Below, piece by piece: positions 36,757 through 46,984 of a DNA stretch of 55,839 nt. The notes under the pieces are model-generated. The model did not search any database. It was not told where the DNA came from and saw only the letters and a list, made by a program, of their open reading frames with translations. Position 1 is the first letter of the stretch. The number at the start of each line of letters is the position of its first letter. The position numbers and the translations under genes are program-made. Origin of the DNA: Spirochaetaceae bacterium. GTDB taxonomy: Bacteria; Spirochaetota; Leptospiria; Leptospirales; Leptonemataceae. The DNA is taken from assembly GCA_002730875.1 (NCBI GenBank), contig PCBI01000001.1, positions 1-55,839 of the forward strand, read 5' to 3'.

Positions 36757-38433
36757 ATGGAAAAAATCGATCAGAGCCAAATCTATATCTCAGGCATCGG
36801 GAAGCTCCTTTCAGAAGGAAAACTCACCGTCCCTCCTTACCAAAGAAGCTATTCCTGGGAGGAAATTCATGTTTCCGAGCTCTTAGCTGATTTCAAATCA
36901 AGCTTCGAAAGCCAAAGCGAAGACTATTTCCTGGGGACGATCGTGGTCGTTCGAAAAGACAATGGGACAAGGGAAATAGTGGATGGTCAGCAACGATTAG
37001 CAACCTCAGCCATTTTAATCTGTTCTATTCGTGATTTTATCCAATCCATGCAGGACTCCGACTCCCTTGAGCGGGCCCGGATCATCGAGTCCGACTTTTT
37101 ATTCAAACGGGACAAAAGGACCCTGGAGAAAATTCAGAACCTTCAGCTTAACGAAGTGGATGATCCGTTTTTTTCGTCCACGATTCTCACGAATAGCACT
37201 GATAACACTCTCGCACAGCGCTCTTCGCACAAGAGGCTCAGTGAAGCCCTAATCCTAGCCAGAAACTTCACTGCTAAGGAGTTTCCGTCAAAGGATCCGA
37301 CTGAGCTCCTTGAATTTCTCGATTTTATCGAATCCCGGGCAAAGGTAATTCATATTCAGGTTGATGATGAATCGTATGCTTACACAATATTCGAGACCTT
37401 GAATGATCGGGGCCTAGAGTTGAGTGAATTGGACCTGGTTAAGAACCTGCTTTTTTCGCTTTCGGGGATTTCTATTGCGGCGGTTCGCAGCAATTGGAAT
37501 GAAATGCTTGTCCAATTAGACTCCCTCAACAAAGAACGAATGTCTCTCGATTTTCTGAGACATTTCTGGTCTTGCCTCAATGGGCTGACAAGAAAGCGAC
37601 AGCTTTACTCCAGCATTCGGGCGAAGGTGCGCTCCAGGGAGGAAGCGGTAAATCTTTCGGAAGAGCTATCCTTCGCCAGCCTAACATATGTCGCACTCCT
37701 GAATTCAGAAAGCGACGTTTGGAAGTCCTACAACCATGATACGAGAGAGGCTATCCGTACCCTGAACCTACTTAACATGCAACAGAATCGGCCGCTAATT
37801 CTTGCAGCATTGAGCAAATTCGCCAAGGAGGATGTCGAACGGACCATTCAGAATCTCGTGCCGTGGGCAATCAGGTTCATTGTAAATGGGAAGCTTGGTA
37901 GCTCTGCGCTTGAGGACAACTTTGCCTCGAATGCCAACAAAGTTTGGCAAAAAGAAATAAAGGACTATAAGACTCTGTTTGGCTCTATGAAAAGGACCAT
38001 TCCCAGTGATGAGGACTTTCAGCACTCTGCTCTGTCATGGACAATTGCGCGCGCGGATTTTGCTCGCTACGTTCTCCGAACTCTGGAAGGCGTTGCGAAG
38101 AATCATGGAGAATTGACTCCCAACGATTCTCCCAATATTCTCACCCTAGAACACGTATTGCCAAAAAATCCGGATCCCAAAGACTGGCCTGACTTCAGCC
38201 CCGATGAGCACCATGCCTTCCACCGAAGACTCGGCAACCTCTGCCTTCTGGAAGGGAATCAAAATAGCCACCTCGGCAATGTCCCTTTTGAAGACAAAAA
38301 AGCTGTGCTGACCGCATCTAATCTAGCCTCAACTCAAATGATCGGAAATTATGAGAAATGGACAAAGGAGTCTATTCAGAAACGCCAAGCCCGTTTGGCC
38401 GAATGGGCCGTCCGAGCATGGCCTATCGGTTGA
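36757..38433 (+). CDS. GmrSD-type DUF262-DUF1524 restriction protein
   Basis: Single-chain relative of GmrS/GmrD type IV restriction enzymes, which attack modified phage DNA. The start at ATG 36757 (558 residues) follows AAAGGA; an upstream in-frame ATG at 36643 is less likely because it adds 38 residues of non-conserved sequence. The N-terminal DUF262 NTPase-like domain has 'VPPYQRSYSWEE' and 'IVDGQQRLAT'. The C-terminal DUF1524 His-Me finger nuclease shows 'LTLEHVLPKNP' and 'RLGNLCLLEGNQNSHLGN', with the catalytic His and metal-binding Asn residues intact. It stands alone with its own leader of about 280 bases. Confidence 0.9.
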   Translation: MEKIDQSQIYISGIGKLLSEGKLTVPPYQRSYSWEEIHVSELLADFKSSFESQSEDYFLGTIVVVRKDNGTREIVDGQQRLATSAILICSIRDFIQSMQDSDSLERARIIESDFLFKRDKRTLEKIQNLQLNEVDDPFFSSTILTNSTDNTLAQRSSHKRLSEALILARNFTAKEFPSKDPTELLEFLDFIESRAKVIHIQVDDESYAYTIFETLNDRGLELSELDLVKNLLFSLSGISIAAVRSNWNEMLVQLDSLNKERMSLDFLRHFWSCLNGLTRKRQLYSSIRAKVRSREEAVNLSEELSFASLTYVALLNSESDVWKSYNHDTREAIRTLNLLNMQQNRPLILAALSKFAKEDVERTIQNLVPWAIRFIVNGKLGSSALEDNFASNANKVWQKEIKDYKTLFGSMKRTIPSDEDFQHSALSWTIARADFARYVLRTLEGVAKNHGELTPNDSPNILTLEHVLPKNPDPKDWPDFSPDEHHAFHRRLGNLCLLEGNQNSHLGNVPFEDKKAVLTASNLASTQMIGNYEKWTKESIQKRQARLAEWAVRAWPIG

Positions 38434-38983
38434 CTCAAGCGGGTCTCCTCACCTGGCTACATCTTTACAAATGCGCGCTTAAGCCTCGCTCAGCCGGATA
38501 TCAAATCAATTCTGGACCCTCCTACCGTTCTAGCTCCTGGCCAGCATGATTGGTTTCCTCCTACAAGAAGTTGAGCCCTCGCCAGGGCCCGCGCTTGCCT
38601 TTCTGCCCTCTTTCATTGTTCTTTCCTCATTTTGAGAAACAGGGGACCCACTCTATTAGTGCAAATGGTACTACGGCTTATGTGCCAATATCCTCCGTCA
38701 GATTTCGCCAGTGCAAACACCTTCAGGGGCGGACTAGAATGTCTCCCGGTGGCCCTAAACGGACTGGATCATGAGCATTTTGCCACCGCCCACCAACTCT
38801 ATTCCAGTGTCGCAAGGGTTTCTTTCCAAACCCTGCTTGAGGTGCACCTCGGATATCCGTTGGTCGCCTGGACTCCAACACTGATGCGCCCCTCGATTCT
38901 CCGTCTAGACGGATATCTCAAGACTTTGCTGCGTCAGTACTCACGATGGATTTTTCGCAGACTGAACTCCGAGCCAGGGACAA
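38434..38983. other. gene-poor stretch between convergent genes
   Basis: About 550 bases between the DUF262-DUF1524 gene and the primase-helicase. A frame at 38632-39000 on the plus strand has no ribosome binding site and unnatural composition. I see no repeat, tRNA or attachment site. Confidence 0.5.
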
Positions 38984-41392
38984 CTAGTCGAGCGGGCTAA
39001 TGACCAGAACCCGCTTCGGGCGCGCTTGTCCATTCCACTCCATCGATGATTTCACCCGCCTCACCTCGGAATTGATTCTGAAGCGTCCGTCGAAGACTCC
39101 TTCCAGATATCGCTTGGTTCTCCTTCCAAATTCATTGCTGGAGACAGGTTGGTGTCCTGCGTCACCCGCCCATTTGAAATACTCAGTATAGGATTGCCCT
39201 GTATTGAGTAAGAATTCCCCATTTAATTCCCGCGTGAACCCTGCCAGAATCTGATCATCCGAGTCCTTCGCCTGGTCGTGATCCGTTAGCGGACCGTGCG
39301 ACTGCTCCTCCCAAAAGGACGAAACAGAATCAGCTGTTATCCGCGCCTCGCGACGGACCTTTTCCTCCGCCTGAGTCTCGATATAACCTCCGTCAGTCAC
39401 CCAGTATGAATAGCCTTGCACAGCATGATTGAAGATCCCTGGAAGCTCGGCTTCCAGGTGGTTCTCGAAAAAGGAGGGAATGCGTTCATCCTTACTCAGC
39501 CCTTTGAAGGGGAAGTATTTCAATCTCGCATAGAACCCGCGCGAAGTATCCGGTGCCTGAAGATGATTGTTCGTGGCGACGATAAACCTGGTGATATTCC
39601 TGAATTGTATATCGCGCCCGAACTTGACATCCGAACTGATGCGATCCCCTCCCGTGAGTGTCTTCCAGACACCGTCATTAATCCTTTCCTTGTAGTCAGT
39701 CTCCGGCATCACATTCAGTGCCCTGCCGAAAAGCCTAGATCTGTTGAATTGTCCTCCTGTAAGCTCTGAAAGCGAAAGGCTGTTGACGTTCGCCACTCCA
39801 AGCAGGTGCACTATGACTTTGATGGCATCGCTCTTTCCGTCACGGCCGTCTCCAAAGAAGATCGCCGCTTTGTGGATATCTGTGCGCAAAGACAGGATAA
39901 TGTACATTAATTTCTTAAATTCCCGCTGCTCGTCTGGGCCCATCCAGGCATCAAGGGCCCGCTCGAAATTGGGCGCTATCGCGGACGGATCGTACGCGAT
40001 GGGTGATTTTATCGTTGACAACTCCTCGGGGGAATGGCTACTCAACTGCCCACTTGTAAAATCAAAAACTCCGTTAGCCATGACCAGACGATTGAGACCT
40101 TTGTTAAGGATGACCCTCTTAGTTTGCGCAATTTCGGTCCGGAGAAATTCATTCAAGGCTCTGAACTGCCGACTCGCCTTCCCTACATCCAAGAAGGCCG
40201 TGGTCTCCGCTTGAATGTGAGCCGCCCACGCATTGATCTCACGATCGGTTAGTTCCTGATACACGCCTCCGGAGTAGTAGAATACCCGACCGCTCTCAGC
40301 GTCGGTCACTACATGGTGCTCCTGTACAACAGCGCGCGCCTGTTCCCGCTGCGTCATCACGACCATCTCGCGGACCGCTTTCTCCAAATCCTGTCTCTTG
40401 GCAGAACGCGAACCGCCTTCTACCATCACCCAGTGGTCGACTATCAAATCGATCATTTCCCGACGCTTCAGGTAAGGAAGCCCATCCGCATCCCATAGGG
40501 CGCGGGCGACATTTTCGGGGAGACCATAATCGATCCGCGCGTAAGGGAAGGTTCGCACGCATCGATTCGGCAACTTAATTTCAATCTCGGATGCAACCCA
40601 CTCCTCGGTTGCATTGATTGCACTCAGCAGCTGCTCGATGGTTCCTCCCGCCGCAAAAAAGTCATCCAGGTCCCCCTTTTCACCCACTCCTAGCAGAGAG
40701 AGGTCAAGGATCCGAACGGAGTTAGCTACTCTGCTCAAGGCCGCAGCCATACGCGACGCCCCCTTTGCACCTGCGTCATCATTGTCGTACGCAACCACTA
40801 TGTCTCGCCCCATCAGAGGCGCCAACATAGCTTGCGAAGGTAATGCTCCTTCTCCGAACGGGTGCGATATAGCATGAATCCCGCAGTAATCGAACATCGC
40901 GAAAACATCCCACTCCCCGGCTACAATCATGACTGCGCCCGTTCTTGGGATGTTTTGGTCGTTGATCCATGGCACGGGGTCGGGCAGCTCCTCCTTGCGC
41001 ATCGATAGCCATCGCCACTTGTTCTTGACGAGAGCCAGTCTCTTCAGAGGTATTCCCTCTGAGTTCAAGATTGCCAGAGATTTCCGCTCGGGACCTCCAG
41101 AACCTGGGCCCCTTTCGGAAATCGCCTCGAGCTGGAAAGCGGCACAAATCCGACTGCTGAGTCTATGCTCTTTGCCCCCAGCTGAGTGATACATTCCGCA
41201 CAATCGGATAACTTCCGGATCAATCAAACGCCCCTGAATAGCCCGGGAACAACGCTCACAATGCATACCATCCGGGCCAAAGGGATCGTATGGTGTTTCC
41301 AAAACCGCCCCACAGAATTGACATTCGTTCTCTATGCTGATATCGGACCTCCGAAATTCGAGGGTGCGACTCTCGATCGTTTGCTGCTTCAT
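38984..41392 (-). CDS. phage/plasmid-type primase-helicase (zinc finger, TOPRIM, D5_N, SF3 helicase)
   Basis: An 802-residue replication protein. It has a zinc-binding knuckle 'CQFCG...CERC' (24-48), a TOPRIM fold ('IVAGEWDVF' with Glu160 and 'IVVAYDNDDAGAKG' with Asp203/Asp205), a D5_N-type linker, then a superfamily 3 helicase with Walker A 'FFGDGRDGKS' (512-521), Walker B-like 'RALNVMPETD' and sensor 'IVATNNH'. It would prime and unwind DNA of a mobile element. No other phage structural, integrase or packaging gene adjoins it, so it may belong to a phage satellite or a decayed prophage. It is divergent from the half-HsdS gene. Confidence 0.9.
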   Translation of the reverse strand: MKQQTIESRTLEFRRSDISIENECQFCGAVLETPYDPFGPDGMHCERCSRAIQGRLIDPEVIRLCGMYHSAGGKEHRLSSRICAAFQLEAISERGPGSGGPERKSLAILNSEGIPLKRLALVKNKWRWLSMRKEELPDPVPWINDQNIPRTGAVMIVAGEWDVFAMFDYCGIHAISHPFGEGALPSQAMLAPLMGRDIVVAYDNDDAGAKGASRMAAALSRVANSVRILDLSLLGVGEKGDLDDFFAAGGTIEQLLSAINATEEWVASEIEIKLPNRCVRTFPYARIDYGLPENVARALWDADGLPYLKRREMIDLIVDHWVMVEGGSRSAKRQDLEKAVREMVVMTQREQARAVVQEHHVVTDAESGRVFYYSGGVYQELTDREINAWAAHIQAETTAFLDVGKASRQFRALNEFLRTEIAQTKRVILNKGLNRLVMANGVFDFTSGQLSSHSPEELSTIKSPIAYDPSAIAPNFERALDAWMGPDEQREFKKLMYIILSLRTDIHKAAIFFGDGRDGKSDAIKVIVHLLGVANVNSLSLSELTGGQFNRSRLFGRALNVMPETDYKERINDGVWKTLTGGDRISSDVKFGRDIQFRNITRFIVATNNHLQAPDTSRGFYARLKYFPFKGLSKDERIPSFFENHLEAELPGIFNHAVQGYSYWVTDGGYIETQAEEKVRREARITADSVSSFWEEQSHGPLTDHDQAKDSDDQILAGFTRELNGEFLLNTGQSYTEYFKWAGDAGHQPVSSNEFGRRTKRYLEGVFDGRFRINSEVRRVKSSMEWNGQARPKRVLVISPLD

Positions 41393-41579
41393 ATTTGCTC
41401 CAAATGATTAAGCTACACCGTTCCCATGAGCTGGTGATACGTTTGGCGCGGCTGCGGCCGAACCCTTTGTCGTGCGCCGAAAACTAATGCCGCATTAGCC
41501 ATATTTAATAGAGCAGTACCAAAAAATAGTACAAAAAGATTTTTTTTGACTTTCTCGGGAGGGAGATGTCTGCTGCAAA
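41393..41579. promoter_or_regulatory. divergent promoter region with AGTAC repeats
   Basis: AT-rich region between the divergent primase-helicase and half-HsdS genes. It contains AGTAC twice (about 41515-41519 and 41528-41532) around a run of A. On the minus strand TTGTAC and TATTAA at 18-base spacing could drive the primase. On the plus strand TTGACT lies near 41547. Confidence 0.35.
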
Positions 41580-41583
41580 ATGA
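41566..41583 (+). other. possible 5-codon leader overlapping the half-HsdS start
   Basis: GGGAGGGAG is followed by ATGTCTGCTGCAAAATGA, a complete five-codon frame whose stop overlaps the next ATG (ATGA). The strong ribosome binding site is placed for this mini-frame and is too far (about 17 bases) from the main ATG at 41580, suggesting translational coupling. Confidence 0.3.
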
Positions 41584-42137
41584 TCAGATTCGATGAGTTT
41601 GTACACGAAATTATTAGACCGCCGGCCCTTATCGGGGGCAATATCCCAGATTCAGCCGAAAAGTACCGGGTAGTCCTAATCAGAGATCTCCCGGACTTTG
41701 GCTACATTCGAACCTATGATGTGCGAGGAGTGCCAAAAACAAAAATCACGGAGAAGTCCCTGTTGCGCAGAAATGATGTTATTGTTTCCTTATATGGGCA
41801 CGTAGGGAAAGCCGGAATTGTCTCGGCTGAGATAGAAGGCGCAATCTGTGGCCATACTCAGGCGATACTGCGCTTTAAGGACCGAAAAGCCCAAAATGCA
41901 AAAACCCTCTACTTGTTACTACAAACTCGGGCCATTACCCAATACTTTGCTGGCTTAAGGGAGCAATTACCGAACCGGGGCCGCATGGCCCGAGTCGCCG
42001 ACCTGGGCGCAATGCCCATTCCAGCAGTTTCAGATGAGAGTCGACAGCTAGGGTCTCGACTCTTTGATAAAATGGACAAGCTTCTTGAGGACTATAAGCA
42101 ACTCCGGGATACGATCGAGAACATCTTTCCTGGTTAA
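41580..42137 (+). CDS. half-length HsdS-like specificity protein (single target-recognition domain)
   Basis: A 185-residue protein resembling one half of a type I specificity subunit: a recognition-type domain with 'VVLIRDLPDFGYIRTYDV', 'LLRRNDVIVSLYGHVGKAGI' and 'CGHTQAILRF', followed by one C-terminal spacer helix ('RLFDKMDKLLEDYKQLRDTI'). Full HsdS proteins have two such halves; half proteins can dimerise into a palindromic specificity. It lacks its own hsdM or hsdR and lies beside the primase-helicase, so it may be a mobile-element cargo altering the resident HsdM/HsdR complex, or part of a broken system. Confidence 0.7.
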   Translation: MIRFDEFVHEIIRPPALIGGNIPDSAEKYRVVLIRDLPDFGYIRTYDVRGVPKTKITEKSLLRRNDVIVSLYGHVGKAGIVSAEIEGAICGHTQAILRFKDRKAQNAKTLYLLLQTRAITQYFAGLREQLPNRGRMARVADLGAMPIPAVSDESRQLGSRLFDKMDKLLEDYKQLRDTIENIFPG

Positions 42138-43165
42138 TTCCAGATGATTGGCGAGTGCACGGGGTCTCAGAGGGCTCCTACCATGCGACGGAAGACTCGT
42201 AGTTGGGCAAAATAGTACGAGGCTCATAATAATTTGCGCAGTGCTAAAAACTCTTTTTACTATTCTGAAATAATGGGAGATTATATAGAATGAACCGTTA
42301 CACTGTTACTTCGGAGCCGCAAGGGGGATTGTAGGCGCTTTACAGCAGATCTTGCGCATCGGCGCTGAGTCATGCGACAGATCTGCGTCTGTAGACTAGC
42401 CCTGAGAATAGGTTTCCCAGCATTCTCCGCACGGTATTCGTCGTGGAGTATGTTTCTTAGTCCCCGGCCGGTCCTAACTTGAAGTCGCTCTAGTAGTTTG
42501 CTTTGATTTGCCCCTACTTGGGCCATAGCAATCGGCCCGGCCTGCCAACGGCGAAGTCAATCGAACTTAAATGTGTCCGCTAGAAATGCAGCGTCCCTGA
42601 ATTCAGCGTCAAATGATGACGACCAAATCCCGCTGGCCTCTATACCCTCGAACTCCGACCTTTCCATTCGCAGACACGCCCTCTACACAGGGGAGCATAT
42701 CGTTCTTTCACTGGGTCTCGTTTAGTATTCCCCGAGCGATACGCGCAGGTCGGAGGTTCTATCGATTGCTCGCCAGCCGGACACAAAGGTGGCACCAAGA
42801 CAGGTTTTTTGGCAAAAGGGAAGGCCAATCGTTGTATTGGCCCCAGTTCTCCAATGAAGAAATGAAGGCTCCAATGTGGGCTCGAGCTCCGTAGAGAGTA
42901 TTTCGCGTTAACCGGTGGCTCGAGGTGAACGGATCAATGTTGTTTTTTTTCTGGATTGTCCGATTTCAAGTAGGCGTTAGCTAGGGAGACTGGAATTCGG
43001 GGCAACAATCGATCCGGGACCGAATTCTGAATGGCATATCTGACATTGATGAATCGGTCCAAGGATCGACGCACGAGGCGGCGAGAGTAATGATGACCAA
43101 GGCATAGAGCATTATCCAGTTCTCAAGATTCTATCCTCTTTGACTTCTGCTAGAGCCCTCTCGGA
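42138..43165. other. 1-kb gene-free region
   Basis: I find no convincing gene on either strand. Frames at 42613-42894 (+) and 42281-42526 or 42640-42828 (-) lack ribosome binding sites and have unnatural composition. The first 150 bases are AT-rich with an AATAGTAC motif (about 42209) like that upstream of the half-HsdS gene. It probably represents decayed mobile DNA. Confidence 0.45.
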
Positions 43166-46100
43166 TCAGTAAACCCCTTCAATAAGCATTTTGGCCGATA
43201 GATCCTCATGCTCCGCCTGCCGGGCATATATATCGGCGACAGAATCCAGGAGCCTGCAAAAGCGCGGATGAGAGATCCTGTAATGTGCGCTCAACCTGCG
43301 GAAGTCTTCCTCAATGCCGCGCTCCTGGGCCCCGCCGGCCGTAGGAGACCGCATTGAGACACCCAGGCTTTCGAGGATGCCTCCGAAGAACCCATGGCGT
43401 AGGTCCTCTGAAACAGCGGTCTCCAGGAAATCTGCAAGAATTGGCATAGGCCAATGCCCTGTGTGCCGGCGATACTGCCGTCCAAGGATCGCTCCGACCT
43501 CTCTTTCGGCCCTGTCCAGGCAGCCTCTCTCCTTCGCCAGGCGCATCACCTCGCTCAGGAATGATTTGAGCTGCTCTTCCTCAGGTCGTTTGCTGCTGGC
43601 ATCGATTCCAATAGTTTCCAGCCTTCGTAGGATACGCCGGGAATTCGCAAATACTTGTTCCTGCTCCAGCGGTAGTTCAGATCGCCAATCAGGGTCTTTT
43701 GGGCCCATATTGCTTACGAGCTGGACAAAGAATTCAGGATCAGCAGCCGCACGCTTCATCAGTGCTGCCGTCGCGGCTCTGGGCCCGTTGGCGAGAACAG
43801 AATAATAAACAAACTGAAGGCTCACCAATTTGCTCTCCGGAACTTCGCCGGACTCAGCAATCCGAATGAAAACCTCAATCAACAGGTAAGTATCGGGAAA
43901 CGAGTCCTTCTCCGGCTCTTCCGTATGGAGTATAGCTACCAGTGCCTCTACGAGCTGACTGGCCCTGGAGTGCCTCAAGTCGCTGTAGTAGTTCGTCTTG
44001 AGAGCAACGTAAGGGCGAGCGACCGCGAGAAGCTTTTCAGTAGCAAGATGCAATTCCTCTTCACTGTCGCAATAGATTTGGTCCAGTCGCCTCCAGTATT
44101 CCAGTTCGACCTCTTCCTCCAGACCAGAGAGCATTCTCCAGGTCTCAGGCCTGAGAGGCAGAAGTGTCAGGAACTTGACAGTGGTTGCATCGGCCCATTC
44201 ACTCTGACGGCCATACTGAAGCACATATTCCCTCAACCGATCTATTCTGGACGACCGATACCCGCCGAACAGGCCTGAAATAGCCTGTCCAATCTTTGTT
44301 TTGCGAGAATAATGGTCCGAGGACTCGATGATCCAATCTCCAATTTTATCCGGTATCGTCCGAAGCAGAATTGCCAGAGTGTCCCCCACTTTGGCAGCCG
44401 AAACATCAGGGTGATCCAAAAACCGCTCTATACCAGCGAAACCAAGCTGTTCATGGATCCTGTGTAATGCCTGCAAGCGGGGCACAATCAGCCGCGAAAT
44501 CCAGAATGAAGGGCCGGATCCATCCTTTATCAGAATTGGTGGACTATCAGAAAAGAGCCAACGAAAGCGAATGATCAGATCTGCGGGTTCCAGTTCTTCA
44601 GATGCCACAGTCATCTGCTCTATTACCTCCGCCTGCTCAGGACTATCGTCAGGGTAGAAGTTTCGCTGGAAATGTATCCATTTGCGGATAGCTTCGCGAA
44701 CCTGCTCCCGCTGCTCATCCGGAACACTGTCCTCCGCATACCCTTGAACAATGGGTAGTAACTTTCGAGCATATAAGGGAAAACGAAAGACTGTTTCTTG
44801 CAGCAAACGACCGATCATGGATGGTCGTGTGGCAGCGAGCCGAAGCGCTATATCTTCAGCAACCTGTCGCATAGCATTGATCTCCCCTTCCGATGCGAAT
44901 ATACGACCTCCGTAGGCATCCTCTCGCCACTTGGGTCGGGCCCCCGGGATACCGGATTGTCCGCCGATAAACAGAATGGAACAGACCAAACCAATTGCAA
45001 CTTCCGGGTATTCGCGAGAAAGAAGCTCAAGCATTTGCTGGCGCTCTGTTAGATCAGCGCTCGTCTGTGGAGCCCAGCACCGTAGTATTTCATTCAGCGA
45101 ATTCTGGGGAGAATGGACCCAATTGCCTCCAATGCGCCAGTCAGCCATTCGGGCCAGTAGTCGGACAACACGAGGCAAATTGTCCGGACTCCAGGCCAGG
45201 ATCTCCATAGCTCGGAGTAGATCGGCATGCCAGCATCGCCCCCAGTTCGTTGCGTCAAATAGACATTGCGGAGATTCGGCTTCATTACCGAGACTCCGTT
45301 CCAGGCAATTCAGAAATGATTTTGGAGAGGCCTCCGCAAGGGCCGGAAGAACATGGGACAGCGAAAACCAGGTCTTGCGATCCATGCCGGACAGTAGGTG
45401 GGAGACGATGCTATCCACTGTTCTTTCTACAGCTTTCGTTGAACGGCCGTTCGCATCATCAAACCGGGCACTGAGCCGGACCATTGCGTCCGCCACCGAT
45501 CGCCGCAGACTGACTGAGTAGCCTTCATCAGAATATGCCGCCAGATCGGTCCAGAGGCAGTCTTCCTCCCCGACATTCCGTAACTCATTCAGTACCTTCG
45601 TCGCCTCCTCAAAGAAACGACCGAGCATCCTGTCCGAAATCTTGGGCGCGCATAACGAAAGCAACTCGAGGGGTGCCCTGGTCTTCCATATGGAACCAAC
45701 TCGAAATACTGGACTGTCTTCAATTAGTGAAAGCTTTTCAAGCTCTGTCTCTACACTGAGATAATCCCTGCCCGTCAAACTGGCGATGCACCTGCAATCG
45801 CTTTCATTGTTACCATCCCATTGATCGATCAGTGCCAGTAACGATAGGATGACAGGATCTTCGCTGAGTAACCATTCCGGCCTTCGTCTCGCAGCGTTTT
45901 TGGATAAGAGCCTGGAAATCACAGACCAGGACCGACCGGACTGAAGCGAGAGCTGCTCGGCTTCCACTTCATCGATACCCATTTCACCGAGCGCTGCTTC
46001 AAACTCCCTCTCCTCCTGGCGCAGTACACTGACTCGATTCTCTGATTTGGGGGCTTGATCAGCGCGGTTTTCCGGTTCGATCACACAAATACCGGATCTG

Positions 46101-46936
46101 TAGGGTGCTTGTCTTGCTACATCTTGTGTTTTTGCGATAGCCAGTTCAACATGCTCATTTTTTTCAACGAAAGACCACCCGGCATTGTCCGTTACGACCA
46201 GCGCCCGGTCAGCGAAATCAGATTCGATGAAGGCTGCTACAGAAAACAGGACAGATTCTAGAGTAGTATCCGCCCTGACCTGGAGAAACTCGATAGTCGG
46301 CGGAGATTGCAGATCCAGTGCGCGGTTTCGCAGCGCCTCTGCGGCTTTTTCTCGGCCACGCAAGAATGAGTGCAGTGTAGGTTCAGGTTCAAGCTGACCG
46401 GCCCAGTCTTTCCAGAAGGCACTGATACTCTGGACTCCCGGTCCCATTACCCCTATTTGTTCGCCAAATTCAAGGGCGACATGTGGGACATCCTCCAACC
46501 AATTCTCAAGGTCAACACCGTCGATAATCCGGACCTCCCGCCAGGGGCCCTTTTCTGTGCGCTCCTGCTCCCATTTCTCTTTGGTGTCCGAAGGCCAACA
46601 AAATGGAGTAACAAAGACAAAAGATGCCTTCGAAGCTATTACCTCATCGATTTTTCCCGTTCTCTTATCATAATCCTGGGTCGCCTTGGCCTTGAAGTCT
46701 TTGCTGCAACCAATCTCCCAGCGCGATTGTCCTGACGGAATGAAACGGTGACTGCTACCGTTCTCGATTACTCCATCCCAGCCGGCCAGGATCGTGGCAT
46801 CGCCAGACGGAAACCGAATGCTGTGGACTCCGGACGCTGCGGCGCAGAGTCGCCGAATCAAAGCGGGCAAGGATTGCTGGGCTTCCTTCTGATTCTCAGT
46901 TGCCCATGTCGAGATGTGAGAGGAAGTAATACGCAT
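43166..46936 (-). CDS. large defence-type protein: nuclease-like N-terminus, degenerate NTPase-like region, helical repeat tail
   Basis: A 1,256-residue protein. The first 170 residues form a compact alpha/beta domain with 'IRFPSGDATILAGWDGVIE' (Asp54), 'SRWEIGCSKDFKAKA' (Glu74, Lys79) and 'ASFVFVTPFCWPS', compatible with a divergent PD-(D/E)XK nuclease; such domains head several STAND-type antiviral proteins. Next comes 'FLRGREKAAEALRNRAL', as at the start of STAND ATPases, but where a Walker A loop should follow ('EFLQVRADTTLESVLF') there is no GxxxxGK[ST]. A winged-helix-like part (about 400-450) and roughly 750 residues of helical repeats follow. It has no close partner gene. A single-protein sensor-nuclease is the most likely reading (inference). 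Confidence 0.6.
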   Translation of the reverse strand: MRITSSHISTWATENQKEAQQSLPALIRRLCAAASGVHSIRFPSGDATILAGWDGVIENGSSHRFIPSGQSRWEIGCSKDFKAKATQDYDKRTGKIDEVIASKASFVFVTPFCWPSDTKEKWEQERTEKGPWREVRIIDGVDLENWLEDVPHVALEFGEQIGVMGPGVQSISAFWKDWAGQLEPEPTLHSFLRGREKAAEALRNRALDLQSPPTIEFLQVRADTTLESVLFSVAAFIESDFADRALVVTDNAGWSFVEKNEHVELAIAKTQDVARQAPYRSGICVIEPENRADQAPKSENRVSVLRQEEREFEAALGEMGIDEVEAEQLSLQSGRSWSVISRLLSKNAARRRPEWLLSEDPVILSLLALIDQWDGNNESDCRCIASLTGRDYLSVETELEKLSLIEDSPVFRVGSIWKTRAPLELLSLCAPKISDRMLGRFFEEATKVLNELRNVGEEDCLWTDLAAYSDEGYSVSLRRSVADAMVRLSARFDDANGRSTKAVERTVDSIVSHLLSGMDRKTWFSLSHVLPALAEASPKSFLNCLERSLGNEAESPQCLFDATNWGRCWHADLLRAMEILAWSPDNLPRVVRLLARMADWRIGGNWVHSPQNSLNEILRCWAPQTSADLTERQQMLELLSREYPEVAIGLVCSILFIGGQSGIPGARPKWREDAYGGRIFASEGEINAMRQVAEDIALRLAATRPSMIGRLLQETVFRFPLYARKLLPIVQGYAEDSVPDEQREQVREAIRKWIHFQRNFYPDDSPEQAEVIEQMTVASEELEPADLIIRFRWLFSDSPPILIKDGSGPSFWISRLIVPRLQALHRIHEQLGFAGIERFLDHPDVSAAKVGDTLAILLRTIPDKIGDWIIESSDHYSRKTKIGQAISGLFGGYRSSRIDRLREYVLQYGRQSEWADATTVKFLTLLPLRPETWRMLSGLEEEVELEYWRRLDQIYCDSEEELHLATEKLLAVARPYVALKTNYYSDLRHSRASQLVEALVAILHTEEPEKDSFPDTYLLIEVFIRIAESGEVPESKLVSLQFVYYSVLANGPRAATAALMKRAAADPEFFVQLVSNMGPKDPDWRSELPLEQEQVFANSRRILRRLETIGIDASSKRPEEEQLKSFLSEVMRLAKERGCLDRAEREVGAILGRQYRRHTGHWPMPILADFLETAVSEDLRHGFFGGILESLGVSMRSPTAGGAQERGIEEDFRRLSAHYRISHPRFCRLLDSVADIYARQAEHEDLSAKMLIEGVY

Positions 46937-46984
46937 TTCAGTTACTCAAAGAAGGCCTGGCAGGTGCAGCCCCGACTCAAAGGC

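Noticed and set aside
38632..39000. 122-codon plus frame between convergent genes
   Set aside because: No ribosome binding site, overlaps the end of the primase-helicase, composition unlike protein.
42613..42894. 93-codon plus frame in the 1-kb gene-free region
   Set aside because: No ribosome binding site, unnatural Pro/Ser/Arg composition, no family resemblance.
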